A stretch of DNA of 64,000 bases from Hygrocybe punicea (Eukaryota > Basidiomycota > Agaricomycetes > Agaricales > Hygrophoraceae). How positions within the stretch are numbered: position 1 is the first letter of the stretch; each line of letters opens with the position of its first letter. The position numbers and the translations under genes are program-made. This document shows positions 12,305-25,139 of the stretch, in pieces. The notes under the pieces are model-generated. The model did not search any database, was not told the DNA's origin, and saw only the letters and a program-made list of their open reading frames with translations. The stretch spans positions 1,674,001 through 1,738,000 of the forward strand of contig OY744469.1 of assembly GCA_963556145.1 (NCBI GenBank), read 5' to 3'.

Positions 12305-13566
12305 ATGGATCAGTCGCTTCTCATCGGTATCGGTCTATCTCTACTCACCGGCGTTACCAGCTTCGTGAGTGCTCATTATATCAAGTCTTGGCAGTGATGA
12401 TGAACACCCCTTCATCCTTGTTCTTCGAGCCTGCGGGCAGACCTCCCTCAAAGAGGTATTTCTTTGCGCCGTGGTGAGGACGACAACACTTGGACATGGG
12501 TTCCTTAACCCTTCAACTGATTCCCTTGTTTTTTTCTTTGTCCTTGGTTGCCTTGTTCTTGTCACGCGATTGTTCACAAGTCACTTTTTGTTTTTTTTAT
12601 AGTTTTATTTGGTAGTGGTCGTTTGGTCACCTCCTCATATAATCACCCGCGATTCGGAGAAAAGCTATCGATCGCATGGTTCAGCCAAACCATTGCCATT
12701 GCCATCGCTGGCGGACCCTAGCACTGTAGACTTGACAGTCGTGGTTCCTGCATTCAACGAAACCGCCCGACTTCCCTCTATGCTTGCTTCCACCGTCGCC
12801 CACCTCTCGAAGCCCGCCGAAAAAAAACGCACATACGAAATAATTATAGTAGACGACGGGTCCGACGACGACACGTCCGCGGCTTCCATAGACCTTGCAC
12901 ACAAATACTCGACGAGCGATATTAGAGTTGTCACTCTGGAAAAAAATCTGGGAAAGGGAGGTGCTGTTAGACATGGTATGCTATTTGGGAGGGGGAAACG
13001 GCTGTTGATGGTTGACGCTGACGGTGCAAGCCGTTTTGAAGACATGGAGATCCTCTGGGGTGCTATGGATAAGTTGTCTGCTGAGGATTCTCCCGCCGTC
13101 GTGGTTGGAAGCAGAGCTCATCTGGTAAAAACGGAAGCTGTAGTGAAGGTGTGTCATTTCCCTATCCTCATCGCGCGAGTCCCACACATGATTTAATTGT
13201 TTCAACTTTTGGGGCTAGCGTTCATTCCTTCGCAACGTCCTCATGCATGGTTTGCACCTCGTTCTCCGGATAGTTGGCGTAGGCCACATCCGCGACACGC
13301 AATGCGGATTCAAGCTCTTCTCACGAAGTGCTGCTCAACAGATATTTCCATTGCAGCATCTCACGACTTGGATATTCGACGTGGAGCTGCTCCTCTTAGC
13401 CAAGCAGCTGGGCATTCCGGTGGCGGAGGTGGCTGTGGAATGGCACGAGGTACCAGGGAGCAAGTTGAACGTGGCGACGGATTCGATGCAGATGTTGAGA
13501 GATTTGCTTGTTTTGAGAGTCAACTATTTGTTGGGTATATGGAAAACGAGAGAAAAATCTGAGTGA
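12305..13566 (+). CDS. alg5: Dolichyl-phosphate beta-glucosyltransferase (ALG5)
   Basis: ER-membrane GT2 enzyme that makes dolichyl-phosphate-glucose from UDP-glucose, the donor for the last glucose additions in N-glycan assembly. Exons 12305-12364, 12603-13148 and 13219-13566. A single N-terminal membrane anchor spans the first junction (LLIGIGLSLLTG and FYLVVVVW). Then come PLPLPSLADPSTV, the GT2 start VVVPAFNETARL, IIIVDDGSDDDT, NLGKGGAVRHGM, the DxD-type LMVDADGASRF, VVVGSRAHL, the splice-spanning K-RSFLRN, DTQCGFKLFS and a C-terminal WHEVPGSKLN. Length (about 317 residues) and order match fungal Alg5. The first intron (238 bp) is long for this locus, so an extra micro-exon is possible. 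The stop is only 63 bp from the stop of the convergent acyltransferase gene. Confidence 0.92.
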
Positions 13567-13629
13567 TAGCTAATATACTATTTATTGCGCAAATGTCCCG
13601 TCGCAATGAAGATGGGCGGTGTCCGACAG

Positions 13630-14963
13630 TCAATTGATATAAAAAGAGGTAATGTTTCTACCGTAGTGCTTCTCTGCCATGGTCAAGATCATTGTGGCCG
13701 GTGAAAAGGGAAATAGGCGTGTCCTGGTGAATCCAACACCGATACACCATCTAATCATCAAAGGCATAAGAGAAATGAACCATAGCAATACCCAACTATA
13801 GCCAATCGTGCGAGCTAGAAGCGAGGAAGGGGCGAAACCAGCTCTCCGGGCTAGATCGATAACCGCGGTTTCCAGCGTAATGATTATCGCTTGCAAGAAG
13901 AAAAAAGCAAATGATGCACCCAGGCATCCAATGCCTACTTCGCCAGTGGAGTGAATGATTCCAGATATCATGAAGGCAACGTATAGCTGAGTGAATGCGG
14001 AGCCCTTCGTGCCGGGTTCGAATCCGAGTGACCGTGCAGTATATCTCGCGATGGACAAGAGAAACTGTCCCCCCCAAAAAAATTTTTTTTTTGACGTCAG
14101 GGTGAGTGTGTTTTAAGAAGTTCAACTTACACGACGCATCAGCTGATGCCAAAATCGCCTACACCATGAGAAATGAGCCAATGTGGTGTGTGTATATGGA
14201 TGAACTGGGACTAACCCCCAGAATCGTCTGACTGAATACGCCTCGCTTACAGGCCCAAAAAAGTCCGGCCAATATTTTGCTTCAGTAAAACCAGAGGCCA
14301 CGGCGAATACACTCGTCAAATCGTAACCTAGGTTTATTACCGCATATGGCGCGTACATGAATGCGAGAAGGGTCACGAGGCCCAAGGGATAGCCTTGACA
14401 TGTCAGAGGCGACTTGCAAGGAGAGGTGGGCGAGAACTGGGGATTTGTGTATATGTAGGTGTGGGCCATGTCTACGAGGATAAACAAACCGAATGCTCGG
14501 ATAAGGCGGGTTCGTACGAAGCTCCAGCAAGTTCCCACCGGAGGAGGGGACGTATATGGAACCTACAACTTTCAAAAATAAGTTTGCGAAAAATGTTGTT
14601 TTCTGGAAATAGGCCTACCTGTTCATTTCTTAAGCCAATTCCACGAAAGCTCCATGATATGGATGTCGCCCAAATGACGCGGTTTAGGAAGGAGCGTTTC
14701 CAAGGAGGCACAACGTCGAGTTCATGGCGAAATTCCACCAAAGGATCAGAGAGCCCGATGAGGTGACAAGCAACAAAAAATTTAGTTGCGAGCGAAACCC
14801 GGAATATGTAGCCTAGCGCAGTGCCATGTGGGTGTGTTAAGATGAGAGAGACGGCTATGGCGCCGAGCAAGGCAAGAGCTGCTCGACGCCAGAACACGGA
14901 GGGTCGAAGGGCAATAACCAATGACACCAGAAGGTCTGTCAGCGGCAAAGCCAGAATGTTCAT
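13630..14963 (-). CDS. Wax-synthase-domain membrane acyltransferase (MBOAT-like)
   Basis: Predicted multi-pass ER membrane O-acyltransferase of the fungal wax-synthase-domain group, often found with terpenoid or other secondary-metabolite genes; the substrate is unknown. Three introns resolve by frame: near 14567-14620 (NEQ joined to VPYTSPPP), 14169-14217 (RRFWG joined to RFWHQLMRR) and 14072-14129. Visible are many hydrophobic helices, the motif SVRRFWGRFWHQLMRR, and an active-site-like His in ISGIIHSTGE. I start at the Met at 14963 (MNILALPLTDLL); an in-frame Met at 15038 would add 25 residues. The third intron carries an A/T homopolymer followed by a run of G. No other biosynthetic gene is next to it, so a cluster role is not supported here. 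Confidence 0.8.
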
Positions 14964-15141
14964 ACTCGAGAGAGAGGAAAAGCGCGTAAAATCAAGAACA
15001 TGTTTGGGCCTAACTTTATGTAACAATTTAGCGAACAAAGGAAGGCCGTCAGACGTTCTATAGCGAGACGGATGAAGCCGAGAGGTCCGTGATAACTATA
15101 AGCGCAGCCATTACAGCCGATTCGGAAATGGAAGACCAAAT

Positions 15142-18100
15142 TAGTGTTGCCGTGGTTTCGCTCGAAAGCGGCTAGCTGTCTGAGCTGAGCCGAAAGTTAG
15201 CTAAGCCGAGCAGATGATCCGCTACTTAGCTTCTCACGGCTTGGCTTTGCCGTAGCTCTGGCTCCAAGCCGCTCAAGCTGCTCGAAGCTACCACACAGTT
15301 CCAAATGTAGCCTCTCAATAATATTCTCCTCGTCGAATCTTCGAGCGCTCACAGAACTGCTGCAATGGCCTATCTAGTTAGGCATGTGGGCTCATGGGAA
15401 GATCTAGATGGCCTCGAGGCTACTACATGTGCAAGGCGAGGCGGCTGGTCAGTTTTCTACATCAACGGGCATTAGTACAATGACAATGACTCAAGGAACC
15501 CCTCCCTCTTTCACATTGCAACATCCTAATCATGCCTCCACGACGGGTTTTTGAAAATGGAGCTGTGGAATCGTCTTTTCAGGCTGAAATGCCTACCTCT
15601 CAGCCCTTAACGCCCATTAGACCTGGCCGGCGCAAGCGAGACCGACGTGATCCCCCAGAATCCGAATATACCACCAATAACGACAATCCACCCACTCCAA
15701 GTCGACGAGAAAACTGTCGTCAACAGCGGCAAGGCCCTCTGCCCCCCGTTACCACTGTTCCACCGCTGATGCCACCACCCGTTGATTCCCCTCAATTCCC
15801 AGTGGTACCAGAGGTTCCACCTCCGAGTCATGCCCATCTCAGTCCAGCACCCAACATTCCAAGTATTCCGCCGACAGCGCCAGGTACACCACTTGCAGCA
15901 CAAGAACCTGCTTTGACCACAGCCTCGGTTACAAGGCCCACCCCTATGTCAATCCCCTCTGCCATACCCAGACCACGCCGATCAACTAGCACCTGTCCAA
16001 CCACCCTCCCCCAGGTTCCCCGACGTTCCGTTTCATCTGATTCGTCAGGTTCACATCGTTCAAATCCTAGAGCTGGCCGGCATAGCCGGGCTTCCCGATC
16101 AGGACCTGCTGGTAATAGAACAGGAAAAAAGGCTCAGGACGTCTGGTCGTTCTTCTCAAAGGAAACGGATGAGAATGTTTGCAAACTCTGCCAGTAAGTG
16201 GTTCGCTTTTGTGGCTTGTCAAACATTAATTTGCTATATCATGCAGGCATGAGCACGAAATAGACCCGAAGAAACGTATCAAGCGTTATGGAAAAGGCAC
16301 AGGGACAACTGTCCTTAGGAAACACCTTGCCGATGCCCATATTGACATTTGGGTCCCTGGATGCGAGAAACTGGACATTCGAATCACTGCAAAAGAAGTA
16401 CGGCAGGCAGTAGACGATTATCATAGACAGCAGGGCCACACTGCTGGGGCTGCCGAGCAGTCAACTCCGCAACCAGGGCGACCTGAATTTTCCAAGGAAG
16501 CATTTGTAGACGCGATCGCCGAGTTTATTGTTGCAGACGACCAGGTTATTAGTAATTATGTTGATGCTCCCCAGTACATCACACTAATTTGTTTCAAGTC
16601 TATCAATGTCATTGAGTGTCCACAACTATGGGCCATCTTCATGATGCTGTGTCAAGAGCTGAAAGACTCGGACATTCCGCATAGGTCGACAATTCGGAGT
16701 CGCATTCTAGAGTTGTGGGATGAGCATCTTGATGGACTAGAGACCGAAATGGCGGTATGTGATAGTTGTGATCTACTCATCTTCGCTGGGGAATGTAATC
16801 AGCTTCAACAGGCATCTCTCGGCAAAGTCTCGTTTACAATGGATATGTGGTCGGATCCCAACTTGACACCATACATGGCTGTCACAGCGCATTGGATCGA
16901 AGCAAAGATTCAGCAAACATCACACGGCCCACAGCATATCTTACAATTGCGAGCTGATTTAGTGGGATTTACACGAGTCCCAGGCCATCATAGTGGAGAA
17001 CACCTTGCACAAGCGTTTATCCATATTCTAAATCGTATTAAGATTCTACACAAGGTTTATATAATTTTCTGAGCCTTTCGTTTGATTTTGACCATCTAAT
17101 ATGTAGATTGGATGGATCACCCTTGATAACGCATCCAACAACGACACATTTATGGTTGCATTACACCGTGAGCTCCGCAAGCTCAACATTCCTTTCGATG
17201 CTATCAAACGGCAGATCCGGTATGAGTTCTATTGTATGCTTGTTTGTTGAAAGATTCATTCTCTGTGCTAGATGTTTCCCCCACGTAGTTAATCTAGCTT
17301 GCAAAGCCGTTCTCACCACAATTACAAACATAGATTTTGCACGGTTTGACTCACCTAATTTTGTCCCTGACAATACAGTGGCCTCGACGCTTCGTGAGGC
17401 TATCAACAAAGACCCCATTGCAAGTTCTTGCACTCTTGTTCGTACGGTATGTATTCTGTTAGATCATGTGGTAGTTGGCTTCTTCCTCATAGATAATAAG
17501 ATACGTGCCTCCTCATTGCGCCGACAATATTTCTCAGAGGTTCTGAAAACTCTCAAACAAGGTGATCTACAGTTATTACGTGACGTTGATACACGATGGT
17601 CATCGACATTGCTAATGGTGGAACGTGTGCTGATTCTCCGTGCAGTAAGTAGCTCTGCAAGGCTTTTTTTATTCTACAAGCTTAGATGTTAGGCAATTGA
17701 AAAGTTTCTCGAAAGCGAGGACTTCAAGGAACTTCGCCAATACCAGCTTCACACAAATGAATGGAAGGCTCTCGAGGCCTTCAGGGTCATCCTTGCAGTA
17801 CGTCCTTTTACCATTTCTCCACCCAGCCCAGCCTGAAGTGTCTTCCAGGTACCACACGGTTTCCAGCAGAAGCTTTCAGGAGAGAAAACACCAACATTGT
17901 GTCACGCCATCCCATTTTATGATGCAATGATGCGAGTATGGGAAAAACATCAAGTCGACAGCCCAGAAACAGCCCATGTGGTCGATGCTGGTCTCGACAA
18001 GCTAGAATCATATTCATTGAGAGCATCATCGGTTCCGGCATACATTTTAGCAATGCGTATGTATCAATATCTGGTCTTGATGCATGTATTGAATTTGACC

Positions 18101-19040
18101 TGTTAGTCATCAATCCCGCCGTAAAACTCAAGTGGTACAAGCGATGGGAACCTTCCAAAGTAGAGTCCGTGATAGCACTGTTCATTCGTGAGGTGCGTGA
18201 ACTGTCTTTTGCACATCCTAACAAGCTAATGTAAAACCCAGCTGCGAGCCTACCAGAAACAACCAGATGTCCACAGCCAACCCCCAGCAACTAGGTCTGG
18301 CACAGCCCGGCATTTCGATGCTTGGGCTGATGAAATTCTCGGCCTTGAGGAGGAGGATATCACACAGGGACGTACCTTGGAGGGAGAAGTTGCGTCATAT
18401 CTGGCAGATTCACAGATCGGAACCAGCATGCTGACATATTGGTATATGTTCCATTCATCGGTTCAAGTCCTCTGATCTAAATATCTCTATATTACAGGCA
18501 GGAGAACCAGTTGCGCTATCCCACAATTTTTGCACTCGCGATGGATATTCTTCCTATCCAAGGTTCTGCTGTACCTTGTGAACGGGTGTTCTCGTCCAGC
18601 AAAGAAACCACAACTGCGCGTCGCAACCGCCTTGGCCCGGAGCTAATGGAAGCTCTGCAAATGCTGAAGTTCGCATACAAGAAGGGGAGGGAGCTAGATT
18701 TCACTGCGGGAACCAGTCGAATGGATGAACTTGAGCAACTGACTGCCTTGACTGGCAGTATGCCCGGAGATATGTCAGATTTCATTGAACACTTGCGGGG
18801 CCAGGCATAGACTCAGAATTCCATGTACAACAACCTTAGATTGTCGAGTGCTCGGAAACAAGCAAATGGGCATTGAAAAAGTTCCTAATATGGAGATGAG
18901 CTCCAGCTTACCAGCTCATTAGCAGCTTGAGCTGAAGCTGCCTTCCATTTTGAACGAAGCTGAGCGAAGAGAAGCCAAACTGTGGGAAAAGCCAATGAAG
19001 CTGAGCCAAAGCCGAGCGGAGCCAAGCGGTGGCAACACTA
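15142..19040 (+). mobile_element. Complete autonomous-looking hAT transposon (3.9 kb)
   Basis: Ends are TAGTGTTGCC on the left and GGCAACACTA on the right. A perfect 8-bp duplication GACCAAAT lies at 15134-15141 and 19041-19048. Subterminal regions (15160-15300, 18900-19030) are full of GCTGAGCC/GAGCCGAGC-type repeats in both orientations, as expected for transposase binding zones. It encodes one BED-finger hAT transposase. Confidence 0.93.
15532..18810 (+). CDS. hAT transposase with BED zinc finger, apparently intact
   Basis: Cut-and-paste transposase of the hAT superfamily. A Pro/Ser-rich N-terminus (MPPRRVFENG) is followed by a BED finger (NVCKLC..LRKHLADAH) spliced at 16192/16247, then the RNase-H-like core in several exons: SFTMDMWSDPN, GWITLDNASNND, RCFPHVVNLACKAV, LLRDVDTRWSSTLLM. 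The C-terminal dimerisation region has YPTIFALAMDILPIQGSAV and CERVFSSSKE. About ten introns of 45-70 bp with normal splice sites connect the blocks, and I found no in-frame stop or frameshift. It is closely related to the decayed transposase at 21225-24751, which shares most of its intron positions. Confidence 0.88.
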
Positions 19041-20088
19041 GACCAAATCAACTTTTTTTTTTTTTGTAACTTTTTTTTTTGAGACCGGCAACCACCTGTA
19101 TTACCATAACCGTCCATGTCATGTGACACCAAGAGAATTGCTGAAATCACATAGAAATTCAAGTTATAAATTCATTGAGGGACATATGAGAAATGTGAAG
19201 CCTATGAAAATTGGAATGTGGCTAGGTGAAGGGCGAAATAAGTTGAAATTATTTTTTGGTGGTGTAATAAATATTTTTGGTGCCAATTTCAGGCCACAAG
19301 TCATGTTTTGGACACCAAAATCCATGTCATCCTTGAATACACCACCAATAAATAATTTAAACTTATTTAGCCCTTCACCTAGCCACATTCCAATTTTCAT
19401 AGGCTTCACATTTCTCATATGTCCCTCAATGAATTTATAACTTGAATTTCTATGTGATTTCAGCAATTCTTAGTGTTGCCACAGCTTGGCTTGTAAGCCG
19501 CGAGCTGCTTGAGCTGAGCCGTATGTAAGCTGAGCCGAGCCGTAGAAACGGCTCATGGCTTGTAGTAGCTTCGCTTAATGAGCTTATGGCTCGCTCATGG
19601 CTCGAGCGGCTTGAGCCGCTGGAGCCATTCCCGATTTGGAAATAAATGTCTCCTGGATCTCCAGCATGTTCCTCCTTGCTCCCTGGACCAGCCGAGCCCC
19701 TTGAAGTACAAAGCATGCCGAGATGACACAGCGGCGGGCTGCGCGAAACCCACACTGGTCCACGGGCACTAAATATGACCATGGTTGGTAAGTATTCAAT
19801 TTCTTTTACTCAAATACTTGACTGCAACGACAACGACGGGCTACAATGAACCTGACGGGGGGAACAGGAACAGGAACAGGAACAGCAATGGCAACAGCAC
19901 CAACAGAAACAGCAACTTCACTACCCGGACGAACACAGGCGGCTACGGAGGGGTGGTGATGTGCCCACCCCGCATCAGTATGTTTTTTTATTGCTGTTTT
20001 TGTTTTTATGTTGTGTTACTGACTATTTCCTACGACGCCCACGCCCACACCCACGCCCACGCTCTCAACATTCACAATGAAGAGGACA

Positions 20089-20486
20089 TGGCCAAAAGCG
20101 GCGTAGACGGAAAGGGAAACCCAATGGCCAGCAATGGCCCCCAGATGACCGCGATCCGACCAAACGGGGAGGAGACGGGAACGACAGGAAAGGTAGTAAA
20201 ACGGACGCAGCGGGATGGTGGCGCGCCCACCCCCGCTGCCCAGGTATGGAAATTTGTTTTGTTTTCATTCTTTTCTTCTAATCTTGTACCACAGTCCACG
20301 TCAACACCAATGCCAAATGAGGACCCCCCGCCTCCAAACACCCTGCACCCGGGAAGGAGGCCGGACCCCAATGGCAACGCCCAGCGCAACAGCGGCAACA
20401 GCAGCAGCAGCAGTGGTGCGGCTGCAACGGCTGCAACGACGATAGCGGCAGCAGCAATGCGGCTGCAACGGCTGCAACGGCGATAG
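20089..20486 (+). other. Short spliced ORF-like cassette in the hAT leader
   Basis: An ATG-initiated frame from 20089 (MAKSGVDGKGNPM) runs into a GC-rich hairpin at 20207-20239, then an intron-like GTATGG..CACAG segment (20244-20294). The frame continues (STSTPMPNEDPPP) into CAG/GCA-rich repeats and stops near 20486. Another GGGGTGG..CCCACCCC hairpin lies at 19950-19971. No domain is recognised. It could be a captured exon pair or a structural cassette rather than a gene. Confidence 0.35.
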
Positions 20487-20893
20487 CGGCAGCAGCAACG
20501 GTGGCAACAGCAATGGCGACAACAGCAGCCATGACAGCTGGCAGCGGCTACCGGCGGCAACAGCAGCAATGAATGGCGACGCGCCCAGGAAGGTCAAAGC
20601 AGAGAAACGAGGCTAGGACAGGCAGGTGAGTGTCCACCCTCTCCTCTTGCCGGCACGACACTGATGACTGGTCGTACACCTGTCGGCTTGCGGACAATGA
20701 CCACGGTGACGGCAGACACGGAGAGAAGGTAAGGGGCAACAGATGAGGGGACAAGTACTCCAGTGCGCCGAGGACACCAGGACGACGCATGCCAGCGGCC
20801 TTGAACCTCTCGCAAACAAGAAGGAGATGCCAGGGGGGAAAGGCTTCCTAGTGCATTGTGGACACAACACAGATGCCCAGGATGGCCCACTCC

Positions 20894-20955
20894 AACACCT
20901 CACAAGCGTGCACCCACGTCGATTGACGTGGAGGCTGCGTGTGCAAGGTTGCAGG
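20894..20955. repeat. Double-palindrome motif, copy in the large hAT
   Basis: Divergent copy of the cassette seen better at 57028-57084. The centre is CCACGTCGATTGACGTGG with 7-bp or longer perfect arms, and the outer arms begin CACCTCACAAG and end GGTTGCAGGTG. Confidence 0.5.
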
Positions 20956-21224
20956 TGGGGTGGGTACAGGAGAAGGGGAAATGCCACCAGAAGAGCCAAG
21001 TATTGGCCCTCTGGAATGGCATACCCACTGTGGCTGCAGGTCGGGAAGTCCCAAATTCGACGGCATCAATAATGCAGGTACGGTGCGGCTTTCCCCACCG
21101 TAATTCACATCGCTTCCCACACAGATGTTGGGCGCTTTTACGATGTGGTCCCGGCATGCGAACATATGCCATTCGCATGTAATCCTCATTTGTCTTCACA
21201 GCCTCATATTTTGTTACAGCCCAT

Positions 21225-24200
21225 TATGCCCCCCCGACGACGAAAGGGTGAAAAGGCTACGGAGACACAAATTCAGCTACCAGATGGTGCGTTACAGACC
21301 ACATTCCATGTGGCAGGTGAGTCCTCCTTCGATATACGAGCCACACCTTTTGGACTTGACTAAAAATCGGCTGAACAGGTTACCAGCCTATGCCGGCCCC
21401 TAGTGAGGCACCCCGAAAGGCGCAGACATCCAAGAGGCCAGCTGCCAGTGCAGAAACTAGTCGGCCTGCCACAGCGGTTCCCGAAAACCAGGCAACTCAA
21501 GCCGAAGGTCCAAATCGTCGCAGCAAATGAACGACTAAACCTGCTCAAGCAGTCATCCCACCCCCACCGAGGCAAACCAAGAAGAATAAAGGCAAAGGCA
21601 AAGCCCCTGCTATTGTCTCCACCCCTCTGCCACCTGTCAGCTTCACGGCTACAGCTGCTGAAATTTTATTCACACCGAGACACTCCCAAGCAAGCCGACC
21701 TGTACCCACAGCGACTCCAGTGGCAGGACCCAGCCTACTGCCTGTAGTCGACTGGAATACACCGGAACCGCTGATTAATAGAAGCATTCCTGAGCTCCCA
21801 CCGTCACCGTCACCTTTGCCGGGGGTGAATGCTGATCACCGTCAGAGTTTTCCTTCATCGTCAGACGAGGATGCTGGAATGCCGTATGCAGACCCTGATG
21901 ACCCTTTCCTGTCTGAGTCCAGCTCAGATCATCCTTCACAAAGAGATTCTTCCGCATCGCGCGCATCGCAAGCCTCTGGGAATTCTCAGGCTTTTCAAGG
22001 TTCTCATAGAGCCCCAGGTGCTCCACGAGCGGGCTCGCATAGTACTCACCATCGCAATTCTGGCCCTGCGGGAAATAAGAGGCGCCATGTTGCGGCTGAT
22101 GTGTGGAGATTTTACGACAAAGAAAGGTCGTGTCGATATTGCCAGTCAGTGTCTATATCTCATTAATTTCGATGTACTGATCACATGTTGCATAGGCACA
22201 TTCATTCGACTGATCTTAGCCACAAACTTACCAAGTTTGGTATCAATACTGCGACAGGGCCACTTCGCCGTCACTTGTATGAAAATCATACTGAGCTCTG
22301 GCTCAGCGACTGCGAGAGGTTTGGAATCGAAATCAAAGCAAAAGAGGCGTTGAGTTTCATTCAAGAATTTCGGGGAGAAGGAGGAGCTGCAAGGCATGAT
22401 CCAAATGCTCGTATACCGTACTCAAATGAAGCTTTTGTGGATGCTATTGTGGAGTTTGTTGTTGGTGACGATCAGGTCAGTGTTTTCAGTGCCGAGAGTC
22501 ACTCATGCTGATCTTGCATCACAGTCATTGAATATCGTCGAGTCTCCACATTTACGTGCCATATTTTTGTTGCTTCGAAAAGAATTAAAGGAGTCTGATA
22601 TCCCTGGTCGAACAACAATTCGTAAACGTGTTGAAGAGGTGCTGGCAGAACATCTTGTTCAGCTTGGGGAGGAAATGAAGGTATGCAACTTTCATTCTTC
22701 AATAATTCCGAGAATTCATAATATTATAGAATGCCGTTGGGAAAATTTCCTTCACAAGTGATTTATGGACTGATCCAAATCTTGTGTCTTTCATGGCCAT
22801 CACTGCACACTGGATCAAACCAGAATTTGAAGACACACCCACTGGGAAAAAACGCCAGCTACGACTTAGAGCCGACTTGGTGGGATTTATACGAGTTCCA
22901 GGACGACATACCAGAGAGCATCTTGCTCATGCATTTCTGTACATTACAGACCGCCTCAAGATCACAGAGAAGGAATTTTCCTTTTTGTTTCTCAGTCAAT
23001 TCTCTGACTTATTATCTTATAGATTGGATGGATAACCCTTGACAATGCAACAAACAATGACACCTTCATGTTTTCTTTGGATCGTGAGCTTCGTCGTCGA
23101 AAAATTAAGTTCCATAAGGTCCACCGCCGCATCAGGTAAGTGACAATTGCCTGCACTTGCCTTCACTTCATGTGTTGTATTCCAGATGCTTTCCCCACAT
23201 TGTCAACCTCGCATGCAAAGCTGTGTTATCAGCAATTACCAACCTTGAATTTGCTGCTCCTGATGCTCCAGATTACACCCCAGAACAGGTTGCAGCATTC
23301 TTGGATGAGCTAGGTAGAGATCCTATTGCTACAATTCGATCTTTGATTAATGCAGTAGGTTTTTTATTTTTAATCTTTACTCTCTTTTAATATTCACTCT
23401 CTTTGTTCAGATACGAGCATCATCACTTCGTAGGCAGTATTTTGCAGCTGTTTTAAAGAGGCTTGATGCTCCGGACCTTCAATTACTTCGTGATGTTGAC
23501 ACTAGGTGGTCTTCCACTCTGCTGATGATTGAGAGGGCTCTTCTTCTCTGTGATGTATGTATAGTACCATTTTATAATTGTCTCTCGAGGATATTAAATT
23601 ATATTTTAAGCCATTGAAACCCTCTTGGAGGATGATGAATTTAAAGACCTACGTAACAAGTATCCACTTGATGATATGGACTGGGAAGCCCTTGAATCAT
23701 ACCGGGAGATTCTTCAAGTATTTGCATTGCATCTGTTGTTTCTAAAGCTAATTTCTCTTCTAGGTGCCACATGCCTTCCAACAGATCATCTCTCAAGAGA
23801 AGATGCCAACTCTATCCCTGCAATCCCTGCATATGAGGCTATGGCCATCAAATGGGAAGAGTACATTGAGGAACATCCTAATCTGAGACGGATTGTGGAA
23901 GCGGGTCTTGACAAGTTTGGCACTTACCAGGATCGTGTTGACTTGGTTCCAGCATATGTTCTAGCAATGGGTGTGTCTTTTTATCTCTTTTATATTGCAA
24001 GATGACTAATCTATATTCCAAGCTGTGGATCCATCACAAAAGCTTGATTTTTACCGGGAGAATATGCCTGAAAGATATGACTGGGCTAAGAGTCTTTTTA
24101 TAAATGAGGTGAGTATAGGAATTATCATACTATTACTTCATAGTATTTATTTATCTGGCTGCTCTAGCTTCGTCCATACCAAGCTGTGGTGCAAGATGTC

Positions 24201-24751
24201 CAACCTGTACCCCCTCAGACTGCTGACCTGCAACCTCCTGATACACGACCAGCACGGCCACATGCAGGTGATATTCTTGGACTGAACCGGCCTCGGGTCC
24301 GCACACTGCAATGCTCATTGGAGGTTGAAGTTGAACTGTATCTCAATGACATTGAGACAGGCACAAATTCCTTAACATATTGGCAGGCAAGTGAGCTGAA
24401 AATATTACAATTTTTATTGTTGATGAACACAAAAAGGAAAACCAACACCGATATTCAACAATATTTGCCCTTGCCATGGATATTCTACCCATCCAAGCAT
24501 CAGCTGTTTCTTGTGAGTGAGTTTTCTCTTCAAGCAAGGAGACAATGACTGCTCGTAGGAGTCGCATCTCTGCAGAGCTGATGGAGGCCTTACAACTCTT
24601 GAAGTTCTCTATTCGCCAAGGAAGAGGTCTAAATTTTACAAATGGTCTAGACTGGGCTGATGAGCTGCAGGAATTGGAATCACTTGCAGATCTGCACCAA
24701 GGGACTCCTGAGGACATTCCCTCATTCATCAACAGCTTGACAAAGGCCTGA
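21225..24751 (+). pseudogene. hAT transposase pseudogene
   Basis: It has the same plan as the transposase at 15532-18810: MPPRRRKG start, BED finger (SCRYCQ..LRRHLYENH), LWTDPN, GWITLDNATNND, CFPHIVNLACKAV, DVDTRWSSTLLM and a C-terminal dimerisation block. Defects relative to that copy are an in-frame TGA at 21528-21530, a one-base loss near 23811-23818 that breaks VPHAFQQ from PAIPAYEAM, and TGA at 24518-24520 where the intact copy has CGG. Both TGA codons are a single C-to-T change from CGA. It is unlikely to make active transposase, so movement would need a related enzyme in trans. Confidence 0.85.
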
Positions 24752-24859
24752 ACCTCAGCAAGTGGTTACCATGTCATATTAAATGTATTAGTATGAAGTT
24801 ATATGCTATATCTTTTCTATCATCATTACTGCACATAAGTTTACATCAGGAAAACAAGG

Positions 24860-25080
24860 GTCATCTTAGTTCGTCTTACTAAGTTCTTAATTTGTCTTAG
24901 TGGTGAGTTAAGACAGATTAAGACGAATTAAGACGAGATTTTGGTAAGACGAAATAAGACGAAATAAGAAGGTCCTTCCACTTACTTTTTCTTACTTGGT
25001 CTTATTTCTTCTTATACATTCTTAATGTCTTCTTATATGTTCTTAGTTTTCTCTTATATTCTTAGTTTTCTCGGATTTTG
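24860..25080. repeat. CTTA/TAAG-rich block, possible element end
   Basis: Dense repeats of TCTTA and its complement (GTCTTACTAAG, TTAAGACGAATTAAGACGA). A similar block lies at 27205-27315 in opposite sense. The left edge (ACAAGGGTCATCTTA) and the right edge (TAAGTAGAATCCCTGT) are weakly inverted, so they may bound a nested element of about 2.5 kb. No target duplication was found. Confidence 0.35.
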
Positions 25081-25139
25081 GACAGAATAAAAACAAATGA
25101 ATTAATTTAATACTACACAGAATGCTATACATAAGGTTG

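Noticed and set aside
13630..13645. GTCAATTGATAT as another copy of the TCAATTGA cassette
   Set aside because: The core octamer occurs but the flanking arms do not pair; chance match at the acyltransferase stop.
14010..14022. GGTTCGAATCC, a tRNA B-box-like string
   Set aside because: It is inside the acyltransferase reading frame and no A-box, anticodon stem or acceptor stem can be built around it.
19123..19466. Two near-identical ORFs on opposite strands
   Set aside because: They mirror each other because the sequence is palindromic; no evidence of a protein.
20278..20790. Ala/Leu/Cys-rich minus-strand ORFs
   Set aside because: Antisense of GCA/CAG repeats in the hAT leader; several frames open at once.
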